Below are positions 19,441-27,555 of a stretch of DNA of 64,000 nucleotides, piece by piece. The stretch's first letter is position 1; every line of letters starts with the position of its first letter. This DNA is from Magnetospirillum aberrantis SpK (lineage in GTDB: Bacteria; Pseudomonadota; Alphaproteobacteria; Rhodospirillales; Magnetospirillaceae): positions 62,001 to 126,000 of the forward strand of contig NZ_JAAIYP010000035.1 in NCBI RefSeq assembly GCF_011022235.1, in the 5' to 3' direction. The notes beneath the pieces are model-generated. The model was not told the DNA's origin. It was given only the letters and a program-made list of their open reading frames with translations, and did not search any database. The translations under genes and the position numbers were made by a program.

Positions 19441-20724
19441 ATGAGCAGCAACCCTGAGGTCAACAAGACATTCGAAGCCAAGGTCGCGAACCTGATCGCG
19501 GCGACCCGGCACCTGGATGTTCCACAAATCCTGTTGTTGCGCCGCATGACCATGGCCGACCCGGAAAGCCGGCGGTGGGCCACCATGCGGCAGTTGCAGG
19601 TGGTATTCTCGGTCATCGTCGCCAAGGCCATCGAACGGATCGGCCTGGACCGTCTGCGCGAGGCGCGCGACAAGGATTTCGCCCCCCTGCTGCCGCCGGC
19701 CAGCGGCATCGCCCGTGAAGACGACCTGAAGGTGCTGACCGACGTGGCGGCGCAGATGCTGGGCAACCCGCAATCGCCCATGTCCGAGCACGAGGCGGCG
19801 CTGGAAAAGCTGCTGTCCATCGGCCCGGCCCGTGCCCCGGCCCGCACCGTCCGCCAGACCTCGCCCATCAAGGAACCGCCGCCGCTGTTCGCCGCCCAGC
19901 TTGGGCCCGACCTCGAACGCATGGTGCTGCCCGGAAACCTGCGCGGCGGAGCGGAGGGACTGGATGAAGACAAGCCCTTCACCGACTTCCCGACCCTGTT
20001 CGACGACACCATCTGCTCGTTTTCCCGCAAGATGCTGAGTCTGTTCCAGGTGCGCGGCAGCGACCGCCCCGACCGCTTGCCGTTCCTGATGGCGCCGCAA
20101 TTCGCCGCCTGTTACGAGGACGTGCTGCGCCGCATGGTGCTGCCGCCCATGCGCACCTCGCGCCATATCCAGCAATTGGGCCTGAACTACAATTGGGCCG
20201 AGGTGGGCGGCGCCAAGCTGATCGACATCATCCAGTCGGGCGAGGTCAACAACCCCGTTCTGCACCATTGGGACAACCGCTGGACGGCGTTCCGCGGCGC
20301 CAAGGGCAAGAAGCCGAAGCCCGAGGACAACCCCTGGCCGCTGTTCCGCGAGGACGCCACCAAAAGCGACTACCTGCCCCCTGACGAGGACGACATCGAC
20401 GTTCTCAAGGATCTGTTGCGCTATGAACTCGAGTCCTTCGCCAAGGCATGGCGCGAGATCGGGCAGTTGTACGAACAGGAGTTCACCCCCAACGCCCGTC
20501 AGGAACAGGCGCGCGAGGGTGCGTTCCGCGACGGCCTGATGAAATGGGCAAGCAAGTTGCCGGACCATGTGGGCGAATTTTTCGCCATCAAGTCCTATTT
20601 CATGTTCCCACGCATCGACGGCCATTTCCTGCGCCGGCTGATCACCAATTTCGGGCGTTCCGAGAACGAGCGGCGGCGCAACGCCCCCTATCTGAGCATT
20701 TTTGTACAAAACCTCAGCGGCTGA
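19441..20724 (+). CDS. Protein of unknown function, tandem paralogue A
   Basis: I do not recognise this 427-residue soluble protein. It has no signal peptide or membrane segment. It is plainly homologous to the next gene. Shared blocks are an N-terminal DVPxIL-x2-RRMT / FSVI-x2-KA-x-ER region, a central LFD-x-TI segment, NP-x-L-x2-WD-x-RW, PEDNPW-x2-F-x-ED, AW-x2-I-x-Q-x-Y-x-QEF, GAFRD, and a C-terminal GRSE-x-ER block ending at about residue 415. Compared with its paralogue it has an insertion of about 40 residues (roughly 125-165, Pro/Ala-rich). The start has GAGGGCGGG just upstream. A hairpin (19361-19369 with 19374-19382) lies in the 150-base leader after the SDR gene. Confidence 0.8.
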   Translation: MSSNPEVNKTFEAKVANLIAATRHLDVPQILLLRRMTMADPESRRWATMRQLQVVFSVIVAKAIERIGLDRLREARDKDFAPLLPPASGIAREDDLKVLTDVAAQMLGNPQSPMSEHEAALEKLLSIGPARAPARTVRQTSPIKEPPPLFAAQLGPDLERMVLPGNLRGGAEGLDEDKPFTDFPTLFDDTICSFSRKMLSLFQVRGSDRPDRLPFLMAPQFAACYEDVLRRMVLPPMRTSRHIQQLGLNYNWAEVGGAKLIDIIQSGEVNNPVLHHWDNRWTAFRGAKGKKPKPEDNPWPLFREDATKSDYLPPDEDDIDVLKDLLRYELESFAKAWREIGQLYEQEFTPNARQEQAREGAFRDGLMKWASKLPDHVGEFFAIKSYFMFPRIDGHFLRRLITNFGRSENERRRNAPYLSIFVQNLSG

Positions 20725-20818
20725 GACCTTTGGAGGTCTTGCGGCGACGCCTAGCCTGAGGTATCCCATCGGTATAGGAAGCATAGCCGAAAGAACGAGG
20801 GACGGGGCCCAGCACAGG

Positions 20819-21967
20819 ATGGACGCCAAGGGGTTCGAATCCAAGGTCGCAGAATTGGTCGCCGTCACCCAACGGCTGGACGTGCCGCGTATCCTGATGG
20901 TGCGGCGCATGACCCTGCACGATCCAGAGACCCTGAAATGGGCCAACCAGCGACAATTGGAGCTGATCTTCAGCGTCATCCTGGAAAAGGCGTTGGAACG
21001 CACCGGCAGTGACGTCGTCCACGCCGCCAGCCTGGATCAGTTCGATTCCATGTTGCCGCCGGGAGACGATGCGGTCCGCGACCAGGAACGCTGGATGCTG
21101 TTCGACCTGTCGCGAGCCATGCTCGCGGGCGTGAAAACCGAGGACGAGAACACCACCGACGCGGTGATGGAGGAACTGGCCGCCGACGAGACGCCGATCG
21201 ATTCCGGCGACTTCGCCACCTTGTTCGACGAAACCATCGCCCGCCATACCCGGCGGACGCTGAACGCCCTGGCCTGCACCGGGACGCGCCCGCACATCCC
21301 ACACCCCTTCGTGGTGTCCCCCCATTTCGCCCCGGTCTTCGAACGGGTCATTCGTGATTACGTGCTGAAATCCATCCGTTCGACGCGGCGGATCAAGGAA
21401 ATGGCGGCCAGCCGCAACTGGCAGCAAAAGGGCAGCGCCAACCGGCTGTTGTCCATGATCCTGGCCGACCAGGACCAGAACCCCATCCTGTATTACTGGG
21501 ACCTGCGCTGGCAGGGGTTCGACCCGGCGCGGGCGACCGCCAAGGGCAAGGGCACCATCCGCCCCGAGGACAATCCATGGGACATCTTCAAGGAAGATGG
21601 AACCGCCCACGAATACATCCCGCCCTATTACACCGACATCCCGATGTTGCAGCGCCTGATTCGCTATGACGGCGACGAAATCGCCGAAGCGTGGCAGCGC
21701 ATCGCCCAGATCTACCAACAGGAATTCGCCCCCACGTCGAAGAACGACCAAGCCCGCCAGGGTGCTTTTCGCGACGCGATCTTGTCGGCCATCGAGAAAT
21801 TGGACAACCATGCCGGCGACCTGCTGGTGATCCGCGCATTCTACGACCTGCCCAAGGTGGACCGCATGTTTCTCAAGATGCTGATCCAAAGCCTGGGGCG
21901 CAGCGAAATGGAGCGCAACCGCAAGGCGCCTTTGCTCATTCAATTCTTCAACGATCTGCCGCGCTGA
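20819..21967 (+). CDS. Protein of unknown function, tandem paralogue B
   Basis: This 382-residue soluble protein is the tandem duplicate of the preceding gene, with similarity along the whole length but strongest in the C-terminal 200 residues (WD-x-RW, RPEDNPW, YQQEFAP, ARQGAFRD, GRSEMERNRKAP). It also has no recognised domain, signal or membrane segment. I chose the ATG at 20819 because homology to paralogue A begins right there; the 39 in-frame codons before it are not conserved. A short 6-bp hairpin (20724-20729 with 20734-20739) sits between the two genes. The next gene, a VOC protein, begins 8 bases after its stop, so co-transcription is likely. Confidence 0.8.
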   Translation: MDAKGFESKVAELVAVTQRLDVPRILMVRRMTLHDPETLKWANQRQLELIFSVILEKALERTGSDVVHAASLDQFDSMLPPGDDAVRDQERWMLFDLSRAMLAGVKTEDENTTDAVMEELAADETPIDSGDFATLFDETIARHTRRTLNALACTGTRPHIPHPFVVSPHFAPVFERVIRDYVLKSIRSTRRIKEMAASRNWQQKGSANRLLSMILADQDQNPILYYWDLRWQGFDPARATAKGKGTIRPEDNPWDIFKEDGTAHEYIPPYYTDIPMLQRLIRYDGDEIAEAWQRIAQIYQQEFAPTSKNDQARQGAFRDAILSAIEKLDNHAGDLLVIRAFYDLPKVDRMFLKMLIQSLGRSEMERNRKAPLLIQFFNDLPR

Positions 21968-21975
21968 GTTCCGCC

Positions 21976-22425
21976 ATGCCCCATCTCGACCACGTCAACG
22001 TGGTGGTCGGCGACCCCGACCGCTCGGTCGCCTTTTATACCCACCTGCTCAGTCTGACCGTGGTCATGGACCGGATGCTGGAGGGCGTGTGGTTCGAGGA
22101 CGTCACCGGCATCGCCGGCGCCCGCGCCCGCTGCATCATCCTGGACGCGCCGGGCGGGGGGTGCCGCGTGGAATTGTTGGCTTATCTCGATCACGACGGC
22201 ACGCCACTGCCGGTGAACTCACGGCCCGCGACACCGGGATTGCGCCACTTCGCCGTCAGGGTGGACAACATCGAGGCTTGTCTGTCCGGCCTGGACGACC
22301 CGCCCTTGATCATCGCCGTGCCCCACCACATCGTGCCTTCGGGGAAACGCATGGCCTATGTCCACGACCCCGACGGCACCATCGTCGAGCTGGCGGAATA
22401 CACAGCCACTCCCAGTTTCGGCTGA
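21976..22425 (+). CDS. VOC family protein (glyoxalase/dioxygenase fold)
   Basis: This 149-residue protein has the two beta-alpha-beta-beta-beta modules of the vicinal oxygen chelate family. It opens with LDHVNVVVGDPDRSVAFYTHLL, in which the first metal His is visible, and includes LRHFAVRVDNIEA and a C-terminal YVHDPDGTIVELAEY with the Glu ligand. It could be a lyase, dioxygenase or isomerase; the substrate is unknown. It lies between paralogue B (8 bases) and the macrodomain gene (11 bases), suggesting one transcript. The in-frame sequence before 21976 belongs to the other reading frame of paralogue B. Confidence 0.85.
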   Translation: MPHLDHVNVVVGDPDRSVAFYTHLLSLTVVMDRMLEGVWFEDVTGIAGARARCIILDAPGGGCRVELLAYLDHDGTPLPVNSRPATPGLRHFAVRVDNIEACLSGLDDPPLIIAVPHHIVPSGKRMAYVHDPDGTIVELAEYTATPSFG

Positions 22426-22436
22426 CCGGAGGCTCC

Positions 22437-22949
22437 ATGAACGATTCGCGCATGGTGGTGATTCAGGGCGACATCACCCGCTTGACGGTGGACGCCATCG
22501 TCAACGCCGCCAATTCCTCGCTGCTGGGCGGCGGCGGCGTGGACGGCGCCATCCATCGCGCCGCCGGCCCCGAACTTCTGGCCGAGTGCCGTCGCCTGGG
22601 CGGATGCCTGCCGGGTGAGGCCAAGGTCACGGCCGGCTATGCCTTGTCCGCGAAATGGGTGATCCATACCGTGGGGCCGGTATGGACCGGCGCCCCCCAC
22701 GACGATTCCATGCTGGCGGCCTGTTACACCAGCGCCATCGGCTTGGCCCGGCGCCTGCCCGCACGAACGCTGGCCTTTCCCGCCATCTCCACCGGCGCCT
22801 ACCGCTTTCCCAAGGACCGCGCCGCCCGTATCGCGGTGGAGACCGTGGCCCAGGCGCTGGCCGGCGACACGTTCTTCCAAAGCGTACAATTCTGCTGTTT
22901 CGACCAGGAAAGCGCCGACTTGCATCTGCGGGCTTTGGCCGAGTTGTAA
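22437..22949 (+). CDS. Macrodomain protein, probable O-acetyl-ADP-ribose deacetylase
   Basis: This 170-residue protein is a single macrodomain of the MacroD/YmdB type. It has the ADP-ribose binding signatures VIQGDITRLTVDAIVNAAN, the glycine loop LLGGGGVDGAIHRAAG, and FPAISTGAYRFP. Such proteins hydrolyse O-acetyl-ADP-ribose or remove ADP-ribose from acidic residues. A clear CCGGAGG ribosome site precedes the ATG. It ends the probable operon with two unknown paralogues and a VOC protein. Confidence 0.92.
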   Translation: MNDSRMVVIQGDITRLTVDAIVNAANSSLLGGGGVDGAIHRAAGPELLAECRRLGGCLPGEAKVTAGYALSAKWVIHTVGPVWTGAPHDDSMLAACYTSAIGLARRLPARTLAFPAISTGAYRFPKDRAARIAVETVAQALAGDTFFQSVQFCCFDQESADLHLRALAEL

Positions 22950-23148
22950 AACGTCGAGTCGGGACTTTGCACGCAATACGAATTTAGTAGAAAGATTCTA
23001 AACTTTAAGCGGTTTCTCCTGTTCCATTAGTATGGGACATGCATCCCTCTTGCGCGGGATACGCTTGCATTTGCATGGACACGGCTTCTGACGCTCCGTA
23101 AACGGGGAGAGTTTTGCAGCGCGAAAAGCGCGCGTCGGGAGAAGTAGC

Positions 23149-24837
23149 ATGCGCACCCTGAGCGACATTAAGATTCCCACAAAGTTAACCGTGGCTTTCA
23201 TCGTCCTTGCCTTGCTGACCCTGGGAACCGGCGTGCTGTCGCTGGTACGCATGACCGACACCAACGGACATGTGATGGCGATCACCGACAATTGGCTCCC
23301 CAGCGTGCGCACCCTGGCCAACCTGGATGCGGCGGTGATGGAACACCGCATGTTCGAGATCGGCCACATGCTGGCCACCACGGAAACCGACATCGCGGAA
23401 ATGGACGACCGCATCCGCGCCACCCGCGCCAAGATCGCCCAGTTGCGCGAAAACTACGGCAAGCTGGTGGCCGGCCCCGAGGAACAGGCCATGGCCGACG
23501 AGATCGACCGGGCCTGGGCATCCTATGTGGAAATGTCGGATCGCATGCTGGCGCTGTCGCGCGGCAACAACGACGACGACGCCCGCCAGGTGCAGATCAA
23601 GGAGGGACGCCCCCGCAACAAGGCGGTGCGCGTCGCCCTGGACAAGGCCATCGCCTTCAACGACCACGGCGCCGCCGCCGGCCGCGACACGGTGATCAGC
23701 ACCTATGTCTCGTCACGCAACATGGTTGGTGGCGCGATCGGTGTCGCCCTGGTGCTGTCGCTGGCGTTCTCGCTGTTGGCCCGGCGTGGTATCGGGTCTC
23801 CCATCACCGCCATGACCGACGCCATGACCCGTTTGGCCAACGGCGACAAAGGCACCGAGATTCCTGGCTGCGGTCGTGGCGACGAAATCGGCTCGATGGC
23901 CTCGGCGGTGCAGGTGTTCAAGGACAACATGATCCGTGCCGACCAACTGGCGGCCGAACAACAGGCCGAACAGGCCGCTCGTGAACAGCGCGCCCGAACC
24001 ATCGAGGCACTAACCAGCCGTTTCGATCAGGCGGTAACCGGCGTGTTGGCGGTGGTGTCGGGGGCAAGTACCGAAATGGAAGCCACCGCCCAAGCCATGA
24101 CCGCCACCGCCGGCCAGACCAACCAACGCGCCGCCTCGGTGGCCAGCGCCACCGAACAGACCTCCGCCAGCCTGCAAACCGTGGCCAGCGCAGCCGAGGA
24201 ACTCTCGAAGTCGATCGTCGAGATCGGCCAACAGGTGGACATGGCGTCACAGGCGTCGCGGTCGGCCTCGGCCGAGGCGGACGCCACCAACGCCACCGTG
24301 CAAAGTCTGGCCGACAGTTCGGCCCGTATCGGCGAAGTGGTCGGGCTGATCAACGACATCGCGTCGCAGACCAATCTGTTGGCGCTCAACGCCACCATCG
24401 AGGCGGCCCGCGCCGGCGAAGCCGGCAAGGGTTTCGCCGTGGTCGCCGGCGAGGTGAAAAGCCTCGCCAACCAGACCGCACGCGCCACCGAGGAAATCGG
24501 CACCCAGATTTCCGCCGTTCAGGGGGCCTCGCAACAGGCGGTAAGCGCCATCGCCGCCATCGTCAGCCGTATCGGCGAAATCCGCGACATCTCGACCGCC
24601 ATCGCCGCGGCAGTCGAGGAGCAATCGGCCGCCACCGCCGAAATCGCCCGCAACATCCAACAGGCCGCCACCGGCGCCCAGGAAGTGTCCAGTACCATCG
24701 GCGAAGTATCCCAGGCGGCGTCCGAGACCGGCACCGCCGCCGATCAGGTTCTGTCCAGCGCCCGTACCCTGTCGCAGGAAGCCAGCGGCCTGAAAACCAC
24801 CGTGGACGACTTCCTGCGCGGTGTGCGCCAAGCCTGA
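23149..24837 (+). CDS. Methyl-accepting chemotaxis protein
   Basis: This 562-residue chemoreceptor has a membrane helix at about 11-34, a periplasmic four-helix-bundle sensor of the 4HB_MCP type (about 35-188), a second helix at about 190-208, a HAMP domain ([22 protein letters not shown]) and a long cytoplasmic signalling coiled coil. The hairpin tip that contacts CheA and CheW is at about 395-440 ([21 protein letters not shown]). There is no C-terminal CheR-docking pentapeptide. The ligand is unknown. The 199-base leader is rather AT-rich at 22975-23005 and should hold the promoter. Confidence 0.95.
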   Translation: MRTLSDIKIPTKLTVAFIVLALLTLGTGVLSLVRMTDTNGHVMAITDNWLPSVRTLANLDAAVMEHRMFEIGHMLATTETDIAEMDDRIRATRAKIAQLRENYGKLVAGPEEQAMADEIDRAWASYVEMSDRMLALSRGNNDDDARQVQIKEGRPRNKAVRVALDKAIAFNDHGAAAGRDTVISTYVSSRNMVGGAIGVALVLSLAFSLLARRGIGSPITAMTDAMTRLANGDKGTEIPGCGRGDEIGSMASAVQVFKDNMIRADQLAAEQQAEQAAREQRARTIEALTSRFDQAVTGVLAVVSGASTEMEATAQAMTATAGQTNQRAASVASATEQTSASLQTVASAAEELSKSIVEIGQQVDMASQASRSASAEADATNATVQSLADSSARIGEVVGLINDIASQTNLLALNATIEAARAGEAGKGFAVVAGEVKSLANQTARATEEIGTQISAVQGASQQAVSAIAAIVSRIGEIRDISTAIAAAVEEQSAATAEIARNIQQAATGAQEVSSTIGEVSQAASETGTAADQVLSSARTLSQEASGLKTTVDDFLRGVRQA

Positions 24838-24857
24838 GCGCCGTTGCCCGGTTCCGG

Positions 24858-25385
24858 TCAGTCCATCTTGGGACAAAGGGTGGCGGCGGCTTCCAATGCC
24901 GCCGCCACCATGTCCACGCAGGTTTCGACATCGGCTTGGGCGGTGTCCACCACCAGGGGCGGCCGGTCCCATTGCTCGAACCGCCGTGCCATCACCTTGT
25001 CCCAGGTGGGCAGTACCAGCCCGGCCACCTCTGTTGGGCGCCCTTCGACCCGGCGCCGATGTTCCGCCGGATCGGAACACACCACCCACACGTCGAGACA
25101 AGGCACGCCGGCCGCTGTCGCCACCGCTCGCCAACCGGCCCGGCTTACCGCCAGCGGGTTGACCGAATCGGCGACCACACAAAGCCCCAGACGCAAGTTG
25201 TCGGCCGCCACCGCATGGGCGACGCGATAGCCCTGGTCGTCTTCCACCACCCGCCCGGTGGCGTCGGCCATGGCCTGTTCGATGCTGTCGATGCGCAGCC
25301 ACACCGCCCGCAAGCGTGTCGCCAGGGCGCGGGCCAGGGTGCTTTTTCCCACCCCCGGCAGGCCGGACAAGGCAACCAGCGTCAC
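24858..25385 (-). CDS. P-loop NTPase, kinase-like (AAA family)
   Basis: This 175-residue protein starts with a beta strand and the Walker A motif GLPGVGKST (about 8-16), followed by an LRIDSIEQAM segment and a short C-terminal domain. The overall form resembles small kinases such as the chloramphenicol phosphotransferase or gluconate kinase type. The substrate is unknown. The GTG start at 25385 overlaps the stop of the protease gene (GTGA), so translation is coupled. It is the last gene of a three-gene minus-strand operon. Confidence 0.75.
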   Translation of the reverse strand: MTLVALSGLPGVGKSTLARALATRLRAVWLRIDSIEQAMADATGRVVEDDQGYRVAHAVAADNLRLGLCVVADSVNPLAVSRAGWRAVATAAGVPCLDVWVVCSDPAEHRRRVEGRPTEVAGLVLPTWDKVMARRFEQWDRPPLVVDTAQADVETCVDMVAAALEAAATLCPKMD

Positions 25386-26209
25386 GGCTGCGTGACCCGT
25401 GTCCGCACGGCCTCGTCCAACGGTTGGCTTTGGCTGCCGGCACGCCCGGAAACGGCTCCCAAACGCTCGGCTTCGGCCTTGAAGGTGCTGACCCCCACCG
25501 CCACGCCCAAATCGCCCCGGCCGACCATCACCGCCACGTTGAGACCGGCCAGCAACGGCCGGCCATCGCGCCACAGCAACAACGGGCCGCCGGAATCGCC
25601 CTGAACGGCGTCGCAATCGTTGACCACCAGGGGGCCACGCCGTTCCAGCACCCGGCACCCCAGATGGGCCATGGGCACATGCGCCTTGTCCTTGCCGTAA
25701 CCGGCGGCGGTGACCCGTTCCCCGGCCGCCGGATCGGCGCCCAGACCGACCCAGCCCACCGCTTCGCCCACCGGCTCGACCAGTTCCAACAGCGCCCAGT
25801 CGTCGGCGCGGGTGGCCAGTCCGGCGCCCTGATTATTGGTAAAGAGATTCCATCCCGGCGACGCATGCATGACCGCCACCTTGGACGCCCGCAAATAGTC
25901 GCCGCGATCATAGCCGGCGACGAAGGTCAGGCTGGAAACCGGAATAGGGGCGCGGGTCCGGCGGTTCCACAGGCAATGGGCCGCGGTGGCCACCAGCCGC
26001 GGTCCCACCAGTACGGCGCTGCAATGGCCGCCCAGACCATTGTTGAGCCGCCCCATGGCGCTCCACGGATATTGCGCGGCCACCACCGCCAACCGGTCGT
26101 CGTCGCCCTTGAGCCCCCGCAATTCGCGCGCCAGCCGCTGGCTTTGGTCGCCGGCCCAGGCGGGGAACGGCAGCAACAATGCCGCCGCCAGGATGCAAAG
26201 CCACCTCAT
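25382..26209 (-). CDS. Secreted trypsin-like serine protease
   Basis: This 275-residue protein has a signal peptide (MRWLCILAAALLLPFPAWA, cleavage near residue 19) and a chymotrypsin-fold domain. The triad is His78 in TAAHC, Asp137 in ADDWALLEL and Ser206 in GDSGGP, with cysteines positioned to form disulfides. It should be active in the periplasm or outside the cell. The ATG at 26209 overlaps the stop of the ELM1-like gene by four bases (ATGA), and its own stop overlaps the kinase start. The frame is open upstream, but the signal peptide fixes the start. The target is unknown. Confidence 0.9.
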   Translation of the reverse strand: MRWLCILAAALLLPFPAWAGDQSQRLARELRGLKGDDDRLAVVAAQYPWSAMGRLNNGLGGHCSAVLVGPRLVATAAHCLWNRRTRAPIPVSSLTFVAGYDRGDYLRASKVAVMHASPGWNLFTNNQGAGLATRADDWALLELVEPVGEAVGWVGLGADPAAGERVTAAGYGKDKAHVPMAHLGCRVLERRGPLVVNDCDAVQGDSGGPLLLWRDGRPLLAGLNVAVMVGRGDLGVAVGVSTFKAEAERLGAVSGRAGSQSQPLDEAVRTRVTQP

Positions 26210-27270
26210 AACCCACGCTCGCGGATGGCCGCGACGATGTCGGCGGCGGCGTTGAGCGGCGGATGGGTCCACGCCTTGAGATGGATACCGTCTTCCAATG
26301 GGCGGGCCAGGCCGCGTTGGTAAAGCTGAGCATGCAGCCGGGCGTGTTTCGGCACCACGAAACCGGGCGGCGCGAACAGATAGACCGGCGCCGGGCTGGC
26401 ACAGGCCTCGCACGCCATGGACACCGAATCGCCGGTGACCACCAGGGCGTCGCACAGCCCCAGCAACCCGAAATAGGGATTGTCGCCCCCCGCCCGCCAG
26501 GAATGAACGAAGCGCGGTTCCGGCAGCGTCGCCAGCAACGCCGCCTCGGCCGCCTCGTCGGTACGGCGGCTGGTGGTGACCAGCACGGACCCTCCGGCCG
26601 CCAGCACCGCCACCCGCTCTCCCAATTGCCGCGCCATGCCAGCGTCGAAAACACGATCCTTGGTCGTCCCGCCGACGATCAGGCCGACCCAAGGCCTCGG
26701 CAGATGGGCGAAACGGGCCCGCCATTCCTCGGCCGCCGCCGTCAGTTTAGCCGAGTTCACGCGGTGCGGCGCCCCGGTCACGGTCAAAACCTTGCCCCCC
26801 GTCAGTCCCTTGCCGTCATGGGCCGGAACGGCGATCAGGTCGAAATCGCCGCGGCCGCCGAAACCAGGGTCCATGATCTGTACCAGCCGAGCCCCACAGC
26901 GGCGCTTGATCCAGCGCGCCACCGGCGCGGTGCGGCGGCCGGCGGCGATCACCAGCCGGGGCCAGGGCGCGGCCAGGGACGCCCGACTTTCCGCCGTCAC
27001 TCCCATCAGGCTGGCGCCACGCAGCACATTGGGCAATCGCGCCAACCGGGTGTAACGGATGGACTTGACCACGAACGACCGCCCCAACGCCTCGGCCACG
27101 CCCAGGCATTGCCCGACATTGCCGGCACGGTCATCGGCCAGCACCCAGACCTCGGGGGCCGCCTCGTCGTGCTTGTCCGCCACTTCTGCCAATCTTGCAT
27201 CCTTTCGGCCAAAGCCGCCATGTTTGCAACCCCGCCCCGCAGGCTTCCGCCGGCTGGCTTCATCAGACAT
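26206..27270 (-). CDS. ELM1 family protein (DUF1022)
   Basis: This 354-residue protein matches the ELM1/DUF1022 family, named after the plant mitochondrial-fission factor ELM1 and common in alphaproteobacteria. Visible family blocks are VWVLADDRAGNVGQCLGVAEALG near the N-terminus, WPRLVIAAGRRTAPVARWI, DPGFGGRGDFDLIAVPAHD and the C-terminal VTGDSVSMACEA. The fold resembles a GT-B glycosyltransferase, but no bacterial activity is established. I chose the ATG at 27270; a more upstream in-frame extension lies over the divergent small gene. It is first in a coupled operon with a secreted protease and a P-loop kinase. Confidence 0.85.
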   Translation of the reverse strand: MSDEASRRKPAGRGCKHGGFGRKDARLAEVADKHDEAAPEVWVLADDRAGNVGQCLGVAEALGRSFVVKSIRYTRLARLPNVLRGASLMGVTAESRASLAAPWPRLVIAAGRRTAPVARWIKRRCGARLVQIMDPGFGGRGDFDLIAVPAHDGKGLTGGKVLTVTGAPHRVNSAKLTAAAEEWRARFAHLPRPWVGLIVGGTTKDRVFDAGMARQLGERVAVLAAGGSVLVTTSRRTDEAAEAALLATLPEPRFVHSWRAGGDNPYFGLLGLCDALVVTGDSVSMACEACASPAPVYLFAPPGFVVPKHARLHAQLYQRGLARPLEDGIHLKAWTHPPLNAAADIVAAIRERGL

Positions 27271-27316
27271 GGGGTATGATAATAAACCCTTGGTTATCCA
27301 GCCCAGGAGGTCCGCC

Positions 27317-27553
27317 ATGTTGTCCTCGACCGCCCTCGACCGCCGCTCCGTCGAAGAAATCATGGGCCGGCTCGATGATCTGAAGCTGGCTGAAATCCTT
27401 GCCTCTGGCGCCTCTCCCGCCGAATTGCAGGAAGCCAAGCGCTGGAGCGTCGGCGAAAAACGCACCGTCCCCGATTCCTTGCGGCTGTCCGTGGTCGATC
27501 ATCTGTGCGACGTTCTGCGTACGGACGAACCCGGCTGGGACGAGGACGGCTGA
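27317..27553 (+). CDS. Small protein of unknown function (78 aa)
   Basis: This 78-residue acidic, helical protein starts at an ATG with a perfect AGGAGG site 6 bases upstream (27305-27310). The sequence reads MLSSTALDRRSVEEIMGRL onwards, with a VGEKRTVPDSLRLSVVDHLCDVL segment, and ends GWDEDG. No domain is recognised. It diverges from the ELM1-like gene, leaving 46 bases between the two starts, so the promoters must overlap or lie within the flanking genes. The minus-strand crotonase gene ends 2 bases beyond its stop. The ribosome site and codon use support a real gene. Confidence 0.65.
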   Translation: MLSSTALDRRSVEEIMGRLDDLKLAEILASGASPAELQEAKRWSVGEKRTVPDSLRLSVVDHLCDVLRTDEPGWDEDG

Positions 27554-27555
27554 GC

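Noticed and set aside
20697-20709. TTTTGTACAAAA palindrome
   Set aside because: It falls within the last codons of paralogue A and has no promoter context, so it was not treated as an operator.
20832-20842. GGTTCGAATCC, resembling a tRNA T-loop
   Set aside because: It lies in the N-terminal coding part of paralogue B (KGFESK), and no acceptor stem or anticodon arm can be formed around it.
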